Positions 54,024 to 63,045 of a stretch of 64,000 nt of DNA are shown piece by piece (within the stretch, counting starts at the first letter, position 1; every line of letters begins with the position of its first letter). The position numbers were made by a program, and so were the translations under genes. The notes under the pieces were generated by a model. That model ran no database searches. It was not told the DNA's origin and was given only the letters and a program-made list of their open reading frames with translations. This DNA is from Thermohalobaculum sp965263335 (GTDB lineage: Bacteria; Pseudomonadota; Alphaproteobacteria; Rhodobacterales; Rhodobacteraceae), in assembly GCA_965263335.1 (NCBI GenBank), contig CBDHHE010000001.1, positions 1,550,001-1,614,000 of the forward strand. The letters are read 5' to 3'.

Positions 54024-55273
54024 GCTTGCCCGTTCTCGATTGCGTAGGGAGGAGGCGTCAGAATGCGCCGGGCCATTGCCGCCGCACCCGGGTCGCGCCC
54101 TTCGCCGTCAAATCCTCCAGGAACATGAATGGCACGCAACAGGGCACGGCGAAAGATCGCGAAGAACTGCGGGTCTATTTCATCCGGCTGATGCCAGAAC
54201 GTCTCGAGGGGTCCCTGATGGCAAAGCCCGGACACGTCATAGATGGCGCGGCCCAAAGCGATCACGGGCGTGCCTGCGGCAATCGCCGTCAGTCCCACTG
54301 TCGAGTTTACGGTCACCACACCCCTTGCCTGCCCGATCAACGCGTCGAGATCACCACCATCGAGAAACCACACACGCTCAGCGACCCCATGACGCCCTCC
54401 GGCCTCTGCGACGAGCGTCGCCCATGGTGTCCAGCCGTTGTCCATGGGGTGCACCTTGACGACCAGCAGGGCGTCGGCTTCAGCATGACGTGCGAACGAC
54501 GCGACAATCCCGTCCAGCTCCGAACGCAAATCCCGCCCCGTACCGTGAAGTCTGATCTGGTAGTCGGTCTCGAGCTGCAATGGCATCAGGAACAACGGAC
54601 CGGCGTGGGCGCGAATCCTTGCCTCTGTGTGGGTCCTGGCAGCACGGCGTCGCGGCCGCAACAGGCCCTTTCGGATCCAGCCCGCCCACTCGCGCCACGG
54701 GCTGTCGAGCGCATGGCGCTGATAGTGCGGCGTCGCGAACGGCGCGGCCAGAGCATTGGCTAGGTTCCACGCCACGTCCATCGCAGCATATGCGGCAAAG
54801 CTTGTTCGGAACCTCGCCTGCTGTGGCTCGGGTGGCAAAGCATCGCTGTCGGCCAGCGCCCGGATTGCGGTGGCATCGCGCGGGAAATGGCTGTGGCCAC
54901 CGGTGCCTTGGGGTTCAACGATGAGCCAGTGCGGGCGCAGGTAGCCATGCTCGATCACGTGAACCCGAACGCTATCGCTCAACGCATCTATCGCCGCGCG
55001 ATGATAGGGACGCCCCGACCCCAGACACACCATGTCGGTGATGCCCGCGCGCGCCACGAAGGCGCGCACATGTTCGGGCCAGGCATCCAGCGTTCCACGG
55101 TAGGTCTGCCCTCGCGGTCCACGCCACATCAACCAGTCTCCGGGGCAGAGGTGTATGCGATGGGTCTGCGCACCGAGTGCGCGCAGCGCCTTTCCCAGAC
55201 TGGCCATGAAAAAGGAAGAGGGCCCCTGAAGCATCAGGACCCGTCTCGGCTCATCGCTCTCGTGCCTGTTCAC
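54005..55273 (-). CDS. KpsS/RkpJ-like capsule polysaccharide biosynthesis protein, copy 2
   Basis: The 422-residue protein shares blocks with the copy at 42873: VLMLQGPSSFF, TYRGTLDAWP, EHGYLRPHWLIVEP, PLQLETDYQIRLH, VKVHPMDNGW and VNSTVGLTAI. These are Kdo-transferase-type glycosyltransferases acting on a lipid acceptor or on capsule export. The start overlaps the glycosyltransferase stop (ATGA), and the stop runs into the reductase, so the reverse arm is one operon. Confidence 0.88.
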   Translation of the reverse strand: MNRHESDEPRRVLMLQGPSSFFMASLGKALRALGAQTHRIHLCPGDWLMWRGPRGQTYRGTLDAWPEHVRAFVARAGITDMVCLGSGRPYHRAAIDALSDSVRVHVIEHGYLRPHWLIVEPQGTGGHSHFPRDATAIRALADSDALPPEPQQARFRTSFAAYAAMDVAWNLANALAAPFATPHYQRHALDSPWREWAGWIRKGLLRPRRRAARTHTEARIRAHAGPLFLMPLQLETDYQIRLHGTGRDLRSELDGIVASFARHAEADALLVVKVHPMDNGWTPWATLVAEAGGRHGVAERVWFLDGGDLDALIGQARGVVTVNSTVGLTAIAAGTPVIALGRAIYDVSGLCHQGPLETFWHQPDEIDPQFFAIFRRALLRAIHVPGGFDGEGRDPGAAAMARRILTPPPYAIENGQACITAR

Positions 55274-56340
55274 GAGGCGGGCCCGGCCAGCGTCGGCACA
55301 TCAAGCAAACCAGCCCAGAGCGTGCGCTGTGGCGCTGCCAGGTTGAGCGTCTTGGCAAGCTTTTGACCGGCCTCGGCCAGCCTGCGCGTCTCATGCCCGC
55401 CGGACGTGACATCCTCGACGAGCCTCTGGATGGCCGCTTGCCAGGCGGCCTTGTCATCCGGCAACACGATGCCCGCGCCCGCATCCGCAATGCGCGCAGC
55501 CTCGGGCCAAGTCTCCGTGTAGATTGCCGCACCTCCAAGCAGGCCGTGCTCGATGATCTTGTTGATCGATCGCGCCCGGTTGAAGGGAGTGGCCGCCAGC
55601 GGATACAGCAGAATGTGATAGCGCACCTGGCCCATCTGCGTGCGGTAGTTCTGCCAGCGAAGGGGCGTGATCTGCACCACCCGCTCGTGCCCGGCGAGTC
55701 CGGATGGCAGTCGATGGCCTGAAGACACGTGAAATCGCACGTTGTCATTGCGGGCAAGCACATCCTCGATGACAGTCAGGTAGGGCAAGAGATCTGCGGC
55801 GTGTGTCTGGGCACCGAGGAAGCCGATCTCGACGGTCTTCGGACTGTGAAAGTGATCGAGCGGCAGAGCCGGTTCGGACCAGAACGGCGCAATCACGTGA
55901 ACCGGGCGGCTTGGCGCGACCTGCTCGGCCATTGCCGCGAGCCGATCCGTGCTCAAGACAACCGCATCCGCCTGCGCGCCGATGCGCCGCGCGGCCCACC
56001 TGTCGACCAGCGCCAGCTTCAATCGGTGCAGCCCTGGAAGTGAGCGATCCGCACAGCCGGCATCGATGTCATCGTCGCAAAACCAGATCAGCCGGGTGCG
56101 CCCGCGCAGCGCTTTCTGCAGATCGAACCCGGCCCCATGGCGCAGAACCAAGAGCGCGGTTTCCGAGGCAAACACCGTCGCGGAAAGCTGCTGCACATCG
56201 CCCCGCGCAATCGCATCCTGACAAGCGTTGCAAAAGTAGAGATCGCTGGTCGGCCCGCCGTGACCGGCGAAGGTGCGCGCGATCCACCTCTGGATCAACC
56301 CATCCAGCCCGCGTCGTCGGTCTGCGGGCGGGACAAGCAT
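55270..56340 (-). CDS. glycosyltransferase
   Basis: A 356-residue cytoplasmic protein with a GT-B pattern: IWFCDDDIDAG and VVLSTDRLAAMAEQV in the first lobe, VEIGFLGAQTHAADL at the domain junction, and INKIIEHGLLGGAAIYTETWPEA in the second lobe, the usual donor-sugar region. It lacks a sharply diagnostic motif for one family. The ATG at 56340 follows the KpsE-like stop by 5 nt and is preferred to 56394, which lies inside that gene. It probably adds a sugar to the capsule or glycolipid. Confidence 0.75.
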   Translation of the reverse strand: MLVPPADRRRGLDGLIQRWIARTFAGHGGPTSDLYFCNACQDAIARGDVQQLSATVFASETALLVLRHGAGFDLQKALRGRTRLIWFCDDDIDAGCADRSLPGLHRLKLALVDRWAARRIGAQADAVVLSTDRLAAMAEQVAPSRPVHVIAPFWSEPALPLDHFHSPKTVEIGFLGAQTHAADLLPYLTVIEDVLARNDNVRFHVSSGHRLPSGLAGHERVVQITPLRWQNYRTQMGQVRYHILLYPLAATPFNRARSINKIIEHGLLGGAAIYTETWPEAARIADAGAGIVLPDDKAAWQAAIQRLVEDVTSGGHETRRLAEAGQKLAKTLNLAAPQRTLWAGLLDVPTLAGPAS

Positions 56341-56345
56341 CGCGT

Positions 56346-57671
56346 TCAGCGGCGGTCCTTGATGTTGAAGACGATCAGCAAACCTGTCGCCCATACGGCG
56401 AACAACAACAGCGTTCCTGCCAGCGCCAGAAGCCAGCGCTGAGGATAGAGCGAGTCCTGCGCCGTGGTCGGGCTGATATGCGCCGCGAGATAGCGGTGCT
56501 GGCGCCGCGCTTCGGCACGGGCCTGCTGAAACGCCGCCAGCACGGCGGTGTAGGCCTGCTCGGCGAACCCGCGGTCAAGCAACAGTTCCTCATACTCCCC
56601 GATCGTCGAGGCAAGCGGGAGCGCTCCGCCGCTGCCGCCAAGCTTGGACTTCTCGTTCTCGATTCGCCGCTCGATCGCGGCAATCTGGTCGTTGAGACGG
56701 ATCAGCCGTGAATCCGACTCGCCCGCATACTGGGCAAGCATGTCCCGCTGCACCAAGGCCTGCGCAAGCTGGGTCTCCAGGCCGGTCAGAACACCCATCC
56801 GCGCTTCGACATCGCCGGCTGGGTCGACCATCTGTTCAGTGTTGCGGAAACTCAACATCCTGACCTGGATGTCCTTCAGGTGCTCTTCAGCCTCGCGCAA
56901 ATCCTGCTCGGCGTAGCGGATCGCATCGAGGCGCGCCTCCTCGGACAACGCATTGATCAGCGCTGTCGAGCGGTCAACGATGGCCTGCGAGATCGCGGTG
57001 GCGTCCTCTGGGGTGAATGCGCGAGACTCGACCTCGAGAATCCCGGTTCCGCTGTCATAGGACAGAGACACCATCCATCCCCAATACCAATGCAGATCTT
57101 CAATTGTCGGGTTCTCGCCCAGCGTAAACAGCGGATCGCCCTCGGGACGGTTGAAAATCTTCTCCAGATCGAGGTCCTCGTTGACCTCTTCAACAAGCTG
57201 CTGACTGCGGATGTACTCGTAGAGGATATCCGAGTCCGAGGCGTTCGCCGTGCCGGACGAAGTGAACGACTCCAGAATGCTGAGCGGGCTCTCAAGCTCC
57301 TCGGATCGCACGGAAAATCCAACGACCGAGTGATACTGGTTTGCCGCCCAGCCATAGAGGTAGACGATGCCCGCTGCCGCCGGAAGAAGCACGAACATGA
57401 AAAGGCTGGCGAGGATCATCCAGTGGCGCCGCCGAAAGCGCGCCCGGCCGACATTCACCGACGGTGCGCGGGCAGGACGGGCCCGGCGTGGCGCAATCGG
57501 TTTCGGTCCGGCCGGGGCGACCGGCGCAGGCTTGGTTTCCCGGGGCTTCACCGCCCCTCCACTTCCCTTCACTGCGGCAAGCGGAGGCGCATGAGTGGTA
57601 AACAAGTCATCCGGTTTCTCCGGTCGACCGGCATCGCTTACCACCGGGGTATGTCCCGCTTCTTTCGCCAT
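56346..57671 (-). CDS. KpsE-like capsule export inner-membrane protein
   Basis: The 441-residue protein has a Pro- and Ala-rich cytoplasmic N-terminus (1-80), a first membrane helix (about 84-106), a periplasmic domain beginning VGFSVRSEELESPLSILESF, a long coiled coil (about 240-345), and a second helix (about 415-435). This is the Wzz/KpsE polysaccharide co-polymerase layout that bridges the ABC exporter to the outer-membrane channel. The ATG at 57671 is preferred to a GTG at 57674. kpsM, kpsT and kpsD are not in the window. Confidence 0.9.
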   Translation of the reverse strand: MAKEAGHTPVVSDAGRPEKPDDLFTTHAPPLAAVKGSGGAVKPRETKPAPVAPAGPKPIAPRRARPARAPSVNVGRARFRRRHWMILASLFMFVLLPAAAGIVYLYGWAANQYHSVVGFSVRSEELESPLSILESFTSSGTANASDSDILYEYIRSQQLVEEVNEDLDLEKIFNRPEGDPLFTLGENPTIEDLHWYWGWMVSLSYDSGTGILEVESRAFTPEDATAISQAIVDRSTALINALSEEARLDAIRYAEQDLREAEEHLKDIQVRMLSFRNTEQMVDPAGDVEARMGVLTGLETQLAQALVQRDMLAQYAGESDSRLIRLNDQIAAIERRIENEKSKLGGSGGALPLASTIGEYEELLLDRGFAEQAYTAVLAAFQQARAEARRQHRYLAAHISPTTAQDSLYPQRWLLALAGTLLLFAVWATGLLIVFNIKDRR

Positions 57672-57789
57672 CACCGCCGCGTTTACCGTTCAAGTCCGAA
57701 CGTCCTATTACCACTTCCATCGGTCCGGCTGCAAATACAACCGCTGCCGACGTGGCACGATCCGGGCTCTGTTGCAAGGGCCGGTGCAC

Positions 57790-58485
57790 TCAGATCACTG
57801 TCTCGAAACGGTGTCCGGGACGGTAGGCCATACGGACATACGTGATCAGATCCGATCCGCTCCACGTGGTGCGCTCGAGCCCCAACAACGCGTCACCCAC
57901 ATCACATTCCAGCGCTTTGGCTTGTGAACCAGAGGCACGTTCTGCGAAAAACGCGACATTACCATGAGAAAACGGAGCATTCTGCACCAGCCACTCGTTG
58001 GCGCTGATGCGATCGAGGGGCGCTGAGAGAATGGCCGGCATCACCGACAACTGCACCCATCGATCTTCGTAGAGGTAGGGCTGACCGTCCGCCGAGTGCA
58101 GCGTCGTGTGATGCAACATCGCCCGTCCGTTGGGCAGGCCCAGCCGGGCAGCCAGAGCGCGGGGCATCTTCGCGCGGCGGGACCACAGCACACGATGGTC
58201 GTGAATTGCCCCTTGCGCCTCGATCTCGAGCCGGATCACCGGAATGTCGAAGGACGCCTTGCGGGTGGGATTGAGGCTTACCCTGGTTCCCGCCCGCCGC
58301 TTGCGGTCGAGGATGCCTTTGTCGGCGAGTTCACGCAGCGCGCGATTGATCGTTGCCCGTGCACAGTCGAACTCCTCCGCCAGGGTGGTTTCACCCGGTA
58401 TCAGCGCCCCCGGTGGCCATTCTCGCTCGCGAACGCGGCGCAGCACCTCCGCCTGGATGGTGCGAAAGTTTGCCTGGCCGCTCAC
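57790..58485 (-). CDS. hutC: histidine utilisation repressor HutC (GntR family)
   Basis: The 231-residue regulator has an N-terminal GntR winged helix (GALIPGETTLAEEFDCARATINRAL) and a C-terminal UTRA ligand domain starting near FDIPVIRLEIEAQG. It starts with GTG, overlapping the hutF stop as GTGA, so it is made with hutF. In known systems urocanate releases HutC from DNA. A fitting operator lies between hutF and hutI. Confidence 0.93.
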   Translation of the reverse strand: MSGQANFRTIQAEVLRRVREREWPPGALIPGETTLAEEFDCARATINRALRELADKGILDRKRRAGTRVSLNPTRKASFDIPVIRLEIEAQGAIHDHRVLWSRRAKMPRALAARLGLPNGRAMLHHTTLHSADGQPYLYEDRWVQLSVMPAILSAPLDRISANEWLVQNAPFSHGNVAFFAERASGSQAKALECDVGDALLGLERTTWSGSDLITYVRMAYRPGHRFETVI

Positions 58486-59846
58486 AGCCGGTCCCGCAGG
58501 CGACGCATCACGTGTCGATACTGCGCCTCGACGATGGCACGGTCCCGATGGACGCCCTGCCGCACCACATGACGTCCCGCCGACCAAACCTCTCGCACCA
58601 ATCGATCGTCACCCGCAAAGAGCCACAGATCGAGGATCTGGTCACCCGCCGCACCCTCCATCAGCAGAGCAGCACCATCCAATGCCACCAAGTCTGCCCA
58701 GTTGCCTGTGGCGATCGCCCCGCAGGCCCGACCGGCTGCCTGTGCACCTCCGGCGCACACCGCTTCGTAGAGACGCCGGCCAACCGAGCCTTCGTCATCG
58801 GCCAGAACCACCCGCGCTCGATCGCGCAGTCGTTGCGAATACTCGAGTGTGCGCAGTTCCTCGCTGAGCGAGATCCGGATGTTCGAATCCGAACCGATAC
58901 CGATCGCCCCGCCAGCGGAGAGAAACCGGGCACCGTCGAAGATCCCGTCGCCCAGGTTGCTCTCGGTGATCGGACAGAGACCGGCCACGGCACAGGAGCG
59001 CGCCAACGTCTCCGTCTCTTCCGGCGACATGTGGGTCGCGTGGATCAAACAAAACCGCGGACCCAAGTCGATCTCGTTGGCAAGCCACGTGACGGGACGC
59101 GCCCCATAGGCGGCCTCGACGTCAGCGACTTCTGCTGTCTGCTCGGCAATGTGGAGATGAACGGGAGCACCGGGCAACAGTCCGATCACCCAAGCGAGAT
59201 CATCCGCCGACACGGCGCGCAGCGAGTGCGGCGCCACGCCCAGCGCAGCGTCGTCCGGGAGACCGGCGACAGCGCCAGATGCACCTTCCATCAGCGCCGC
59301 AAACCCGTCGCGATCCGTGCCGAACCTGAGCTGACCGCCAGACAGCGGACGGCCATCGCATCCACCCCGACGATACAGCACAGGCAGCATCGTCAGCCCG
59401 ATGCCCGTGCATTCGGCCGCCGCCACGATCCGCCCGGCCATCTCGGATGGCGCATCATAGGGAACACCACCCGGAGCGTTGTGAAGGTAATGGAACTCGC
59501 CGACTGCGGCGTACCCCGCCTCCAACATCTCGATGTGCACCAGTGCTGCAATCGCCTCGACATCGTCGGGCGCGAGTTGTTCCAGGAAGCGGTACATCAG
59601 CGTGCGCCAAGACCAGAAGCTGTCGCCTGATGCAACGGCGCGGCGTTCCGACAATCCGGCCATCGCGCGCTGAAACGCATGGCTGTGCAGATTGACCGGC
59701 GCGGGCAACAGGATGTCTACTTGCATCCCCTGCGGCTCTGCGCCTGCCCGGACTGCAGCGATGCGCCCGTCCGTTGCAACGTCGACCGCAACACCGTCCT
59801 GCCAGCCATCCGGCGTCAGCGCTGTCGCGGCCCAAAGTGTTTGCAT
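58482..59846 (-). CDS. hutF: formimidoylglutamate deiminase
   Basis: The 454-residue amidohydrolase has the metal site PVNLHSHAFQRAM, then VHLHIAEQTAEV, LIHATHM and the late GIGSDSNIRISL with the catalytic Asp. It converts N-formimidoyl-glutamate to N-formyl-glutamate and ammonia, so the pathway here would end with HutG formylglutamate deformylase, which is not in the window. The start is chosen at 59846, which gives the usual N-terminus LWAATALTPDGW; ATGs at 59855 and 59882 are alternatives. Confidence 0.92.
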   Translation of the reverse strand: MQTLWAATALTPDGWQDGVAVDVATDGRIAAVRAGAEPQGMQVDILLPAPVNLHSHAFQRAMAGLSERRAVASGDSFWSWRTLMYRFLEQLAPDDVEAIAALVHIEMLEAGYAAVGEFHYLHNAPGGVPYDAPSEMAGRIVAAAECTGIGLTMLPVLYRRGGCDGRPLSGGQLRFGTDRDGFAALMEGASGAVAGLPDDAALGVAPHSLRAVSADDLAWVIGLLPGAPVHLHIAEQTAEVADVEAAYGARPVTWLANEIDLGPRFCLIHATHMSPEETETLARSCAVAGLCPITESNLGDGIFDGARFLSAGGAIGIGSDSNIRISLSEELRTLEYSQRLRDRARVVLADDEGSVGRRLYEAVCAGGAQAAGRACGAIATGNWADLVALDGAALLMEGAAGDQILDLWLFAGDDRLVREVWSAGRHVVRQGVHRDRAIVEAQYRHVMRRLRDRL

Positions 59847-59869
59847 CCCAAGCATCCCAGCTTGACCAA

Positions 59870-59883
59870 TATGTGCAGACATA
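59870..59883. promoter_or_regulatory. HutC operator TATGT-N4-ACATA
   Basis: A perfect inverted repeat that fits the TGT-N4-ACA core of GntR/HutC sites lies in the 84-bp gap between divergent hutF and hutI. A -35-like TTGACC (59862-59867) lies directly left of it, so a bound repressor would cover the hutI promoter. Confidence 0.6.
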
Positions 59884-59930
59884 ATACGGTTCACGACGTT
59901 CAATACAAGCCAGATCAAAAGAAGGCGCCG

Positions 59931-61118
59931 ATGGTTCAGCAGGTGTTTGAAAACCTTCGGATGTGGTCGGCGGGCCTGCCCGTGACACCTGCATCGATTG
60001 CGGTCTCGGACGGAAGGATCAGATGGGTCGGCCCGCCCTCTGCGCTGCCGGCATCATGCGCGGATTGGCCACGAGATGACCTCGGCGGTCGCCTTGTCAC
60101 ACCGGCACTGATCGATTGCCACACCCACCTCGTTCACGGCGGGCATCGTGCACGCGAGTTTGCCATGCGTCTCGAGGGCGCAAGCTATGAAGAGCTTGCG
60201 CGCGCGGGTGGCGGGATCGTCTCGACGGTGAAACACACACGGGCGGCCGACGAAGACGCACTTGTGGAAAGCGCCCTGCCCCGCCTTGACGCGCTCATCG
60301 CCGAAGGCGTCGGAACGGTCGAGATCAAGTCGGGCTATGGGCTCGATATCGAAACCGAGCTGCGCATGCTGCGGGCCGCGCGACGCCTTGGGCGGGAGCG
60401 CCCGGTGCGGATCGTCACCAGCTTTCTCGGTGCGCACGCCATCCCCCCGGAGCACAAGGACGACCCGGACGGCTACATCGACAATGTGTGCCTTCCGGCA
60501 CTCGAAGCCGCGCGCGCCGAGGAGCTTGTCGATGCGGTGGACGGCTTTTGCGAGGGGATCGCCTTCACCCCACAGCAGATCGCCCGCGTGTTCAGCCGCG
60601 CCTCGGCGCTGGGGCTGCCGGTCAAGCTGCACGCCGAGCAACTCTCCAACCTGGGAGGTGCGGCCCTCGCCGCGCGGTCAGGTGCCCTCTCGGCAGATCA
60701 TCTGGAACACCTCGACGACGAAGGCATCGCCGCCATGGGGAACTCCGGCACCGTCGCGGTGATGCTGCCAGGGGCGATCTACACGCTTCGCGAAACCCAA
60801 CTGCCACCGATCGAGGGTCTGCGCGCCGCAGACGTTCCGCTGGCCGTGGCGACCGATGCCAACCCGGGCTCGTCGCCGCTGACGTCGCTGCTGCTGGCGA
60901 TGAACATGAGCTGCACGCTGCTTCGCCTGACCACCGAGGAAGCGCTGAAAGGCGTGACGTTGAACGCCGCGAAGGCGCTCGCGCTCGATGACGAAGTGGG
61001 TGTCATCGACACGGGCAAGCGCGCTGACTTCGCGATCTGGAATGTGGAAGAACCCGCCGAGCTGGCCTATCGGATCGGCTTCAATCCTCTGCACCGTCGC
61101 GTTTTCGGGGGCGTCTGA
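59931..61118 (+). CDS. hutI: imidazolonepropionase
   Basis: The 395-residue amidohydrolase has the zinc site DCHTHLVHGGHR, the substrate region EIKSGYGLDIETELRML, the KLHAEQLSNLGGA ligand strand and the ATDANPGSSP catalytic segment. It opens the ring of imidazolone-5-propionate to give formimidoyl-glutamate. The ATG at 59931 has GAAGG upstream; longer frames overlap hutF. Confidence 0.96.
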   Translation: MVQQVFENLRMWSAGLPVTPASIAVSDGRIRWVGPPSALPASCADWPRDDLGGRLVTPALIDCHTHLVHGGHRAREFAMRLEGASYEELARAGGGIVSTVKHTRAADEDALVESALPRLDALIAEGVGTVEIKSGYGLDIETELRMLRAARRLGRERPVRIVTSFLGAHAIPPEHKDDPDGYIDNVCLPALEAARAEELVDAVDGFCEGIAFTPQQIARVFSRASALGLPVKLHAEQLSNLGGAALAARSGALSADHLEHLDDEGIAAMGNSGTVAVMLPGAIYTLRETQLPPIEGLRAADVPLAVATDANPGSSPLTSLLLAMNMSCTLLRLTTEEALKGVTLNAAKALALDDEVGVIDTGKRADFAIWNVEEPAELAYRIGFNPLHRRVFGGV

Positions 61119-62617
61119 TGAAGCTCGAACCCGGCGCCGTGACACTCGACCAGCTTGCGGATGTTTTGGCGGGTGCGGTTCCCTCCCTGGCCGGGCATTG
61201 CCGTCCACGGATCGAAGAGAGCGCACGGATTGTTGGCGAGGCCGCCGCAGGCAGCACGGCGATCTACGGCGTCAACACGGGCTTCGGCAAGCTTGCGTCG
61301 GTGCGCATTCCACCAGGCGACACGGCTCAGCTGCAACGAAACCTGGTGCTCAGCCACTGTGCCGGGGTCGGGCCTGCGCTTGACGTGCCGATCGTGCGGC
61401 TGACCATGGCGCTGAAGCTCATATCGCTCGGGCGCGGGGCGTCCGGCGTACAGTGGCAGACGGTATCGTTGATCGAGCACATGCTGGCGCACAGGATCAC
61501 GCCGGTCATCCCGGCTCAGGGATCGGTCGGGGCGTCGGGCGATCTGGCACCGCTCGCGCATCTGGCGGCGGTTCTGATCGGCGAGGGCGAGGCAGAGTGC
61601 AACGGCGAGCGCATGCCGGGCGCCACCGCCCTTCGACAGGCGGGACTGACACCGGTCACGCTGGGCCCGAAAGAGGGTCTCGCGCTGATCAACGGCACAC
61701 AGGTATCAACGGCACTGGCCCTGGCCGGGCTCTTTGGCGCGCAGCAGGCGGCGAAAACCGCCCTGGTAACCGGAGCGCTGTCGACGGACGCCGCCATGGG
61801 ATCGCCTGCCCCGTTCAGGCCCGAGATCCACGATCTCCGTGGTCAGCCCGGGCAGATCGCCGCTGCGAAATCGCTGCGCAGCATGCTCGAAGGCTCCGAG
61901 ATCCGCGAAAGCCACCGGGACGAGGACGATCGTGTTCAGGACCCCTACTGCATACGATGCCAGCCGCAGGTGATGGGCGCATGCATCGACGTGCTCGATC
62001 ACTGCGCGCGCACCCTAGAGATCGAGGCGAATGCCGTCACAGACAACCCTCTGGTGATCGGCGAAGACATCGTCTCGGGAGGGAATTTCCATGCCGAGCC
62101 GGTGGCGCTCGCCGCCGATCAGATCGCACTTGCCATCGCCGAGATCGGCGCAATCGCACAACGGCGCATCGCACTGCTGGTCGACCCTGCCCTGTCATTC
62201 GGACTGCCACCGTTTCTGACACCCGCGCCGGGCCTGAATTCCGGCTTCATGATCGCCGAGGTCACCTCCGCCGCGCTGATGTCCGAAAACAAGGCGTTGG
62301 CCAATCCGCGATCGGTCGACTCGACGCCGACCAGCGCCAATCAGGAAGATCACGTCTCGATGGCCTGTCACGGCGCCAGGCGGCTGCTGGAGATGGTGGC
62401 AAACCTCGAGCGCATCCTCGCCATCGAAGCGCTGTGCGCGGCCCAGGGGGTCGAGCTGCGCGCGCCCTTGCAGACATCGCCCGCGCTGCGTCAGGCAATT
62501 GCGACGATCCGCACCGCGTCACCAGCGCTCGCCGAGGATCGCTTCGTCGCGAAGGATATCGATGCGGTGACCGAGCTGGTGCGCGCGGGCGCTCTCGGAG
62601 CACCGGCCCCGCAATGA
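61118..62617 (+). CDS. hutH: histidine ammonia-lyase
   Basis: The 499-residue enzyme has the MIO cofactor triad A139-S140-G141 in GASGDLAPLAHL, the YGVNTGFGKLA loop and the SANQEDHVSM segment near the active site. It deaminates histidine to urocanate, the first step of the pathway. Its start overlaps the hutI stop by one base (TGATG). Confidence 0.97.
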   Translation: MKLEPGAVTLDQLADVLAGAVPSLAGHCRPRIEESARIVGEAAAGSTAIYGVNTGFGKLASVRIPPGDTAQLQRNLVLSHCAGVGPALDVPIVRLTMALKLISLGRGASGVQWQTVSLIEHMLAHRITPVIPAQGSVGASGDLAPLAHLAAVLIGEGEAECNGERMPGATALRQAGLTPVTLGPKEGLALINGTQVSTALALAGLFGAQQAAKTALVTGALSTDAAMGSPAPFRPEIHDLRGQPGQIAAAKSLRSMLEGSEIRESHRDEDDRVQDPYCIRCQPQVMGACIDVLDHCARTLEIEANAVTDNPLVIGEDIVSGGNFHAEPVALAADQIALAIAEIGAIAQRRIALLVDPALSFGLPPFLTPAPGLNSGFMIAEVTSAALMSENKALANPRSVDSTPTSANQEDHVSMACHGARRLLEMVANLERILAIEALCAAQGVELRAPLQTSPALRQAIATIRTASPALAEDRFVAKDIDAVTELVRAGALGAPAPQ

Positions 62618-63045
62618 CCTGTCATCTGTGCACAATTGCTCAGAAGGGCCATCCCCACACGGTCTATGCCGATGAGGAGGTCACGGCGTTTCTGGATTGG
62701 GGGCCGATCCGTCCTGGTCATTTGCAGGTGATCCCGCGGGCTCACTATGCGACGTTCGAGATCCTGCCTGAACGGCTCGCCACGCGCGTGCTTGTGGTTG
62801 GTCAACGCATGGCGCGCGCGCAAAAGTCGCTCTACGGCGTGGACCGCGTCGCATTCCTGTTCACGGGTGGTGATCTCGCGCATGCACACGCCCATCTCGT
62901 CCCGATGGTCGAGAAGACGGACATTACCTCGCGCCGCTACATCCTCGAAGAGACGCTGAGCTTTCGCGCGATCGACCGCCCGCCTCTGGAAGAACTCGAG
63001 CGCGAGCGCGAGGCCCTGATCAAGACCCTGGAGGAAACCCCATGA
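62614..63045 (+). CDS. HIT family hydrolase inside the hut operon
   Basis: The 143-residue protein has two N-terminal cysteines (CHLC at 3-6), which may bind zinc, and the HIT triad HAHAH at 90-94. HIT enzymes cleave dinucleoside polyphosphates or nucleoside phosphoramidates. It overlaps hutH and hutU by four bases on each side (ATGA both times), so it is made at the same level as the pathway enzymes. A role in histidine use is not established. Confidence 0.9.
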   Translation: MTCHLCTIAQKGHPHTVYADEEVTAFLDWGPIRPGHLQVIPRAHYATFEILPERLATRVLVVGQRMARAQKSLYGVDRVAFLFTGGDLAHAHAHLVPMVEKTDITSRRYILEETLSFRAIDRPPLEELEREREALIKTLEETP

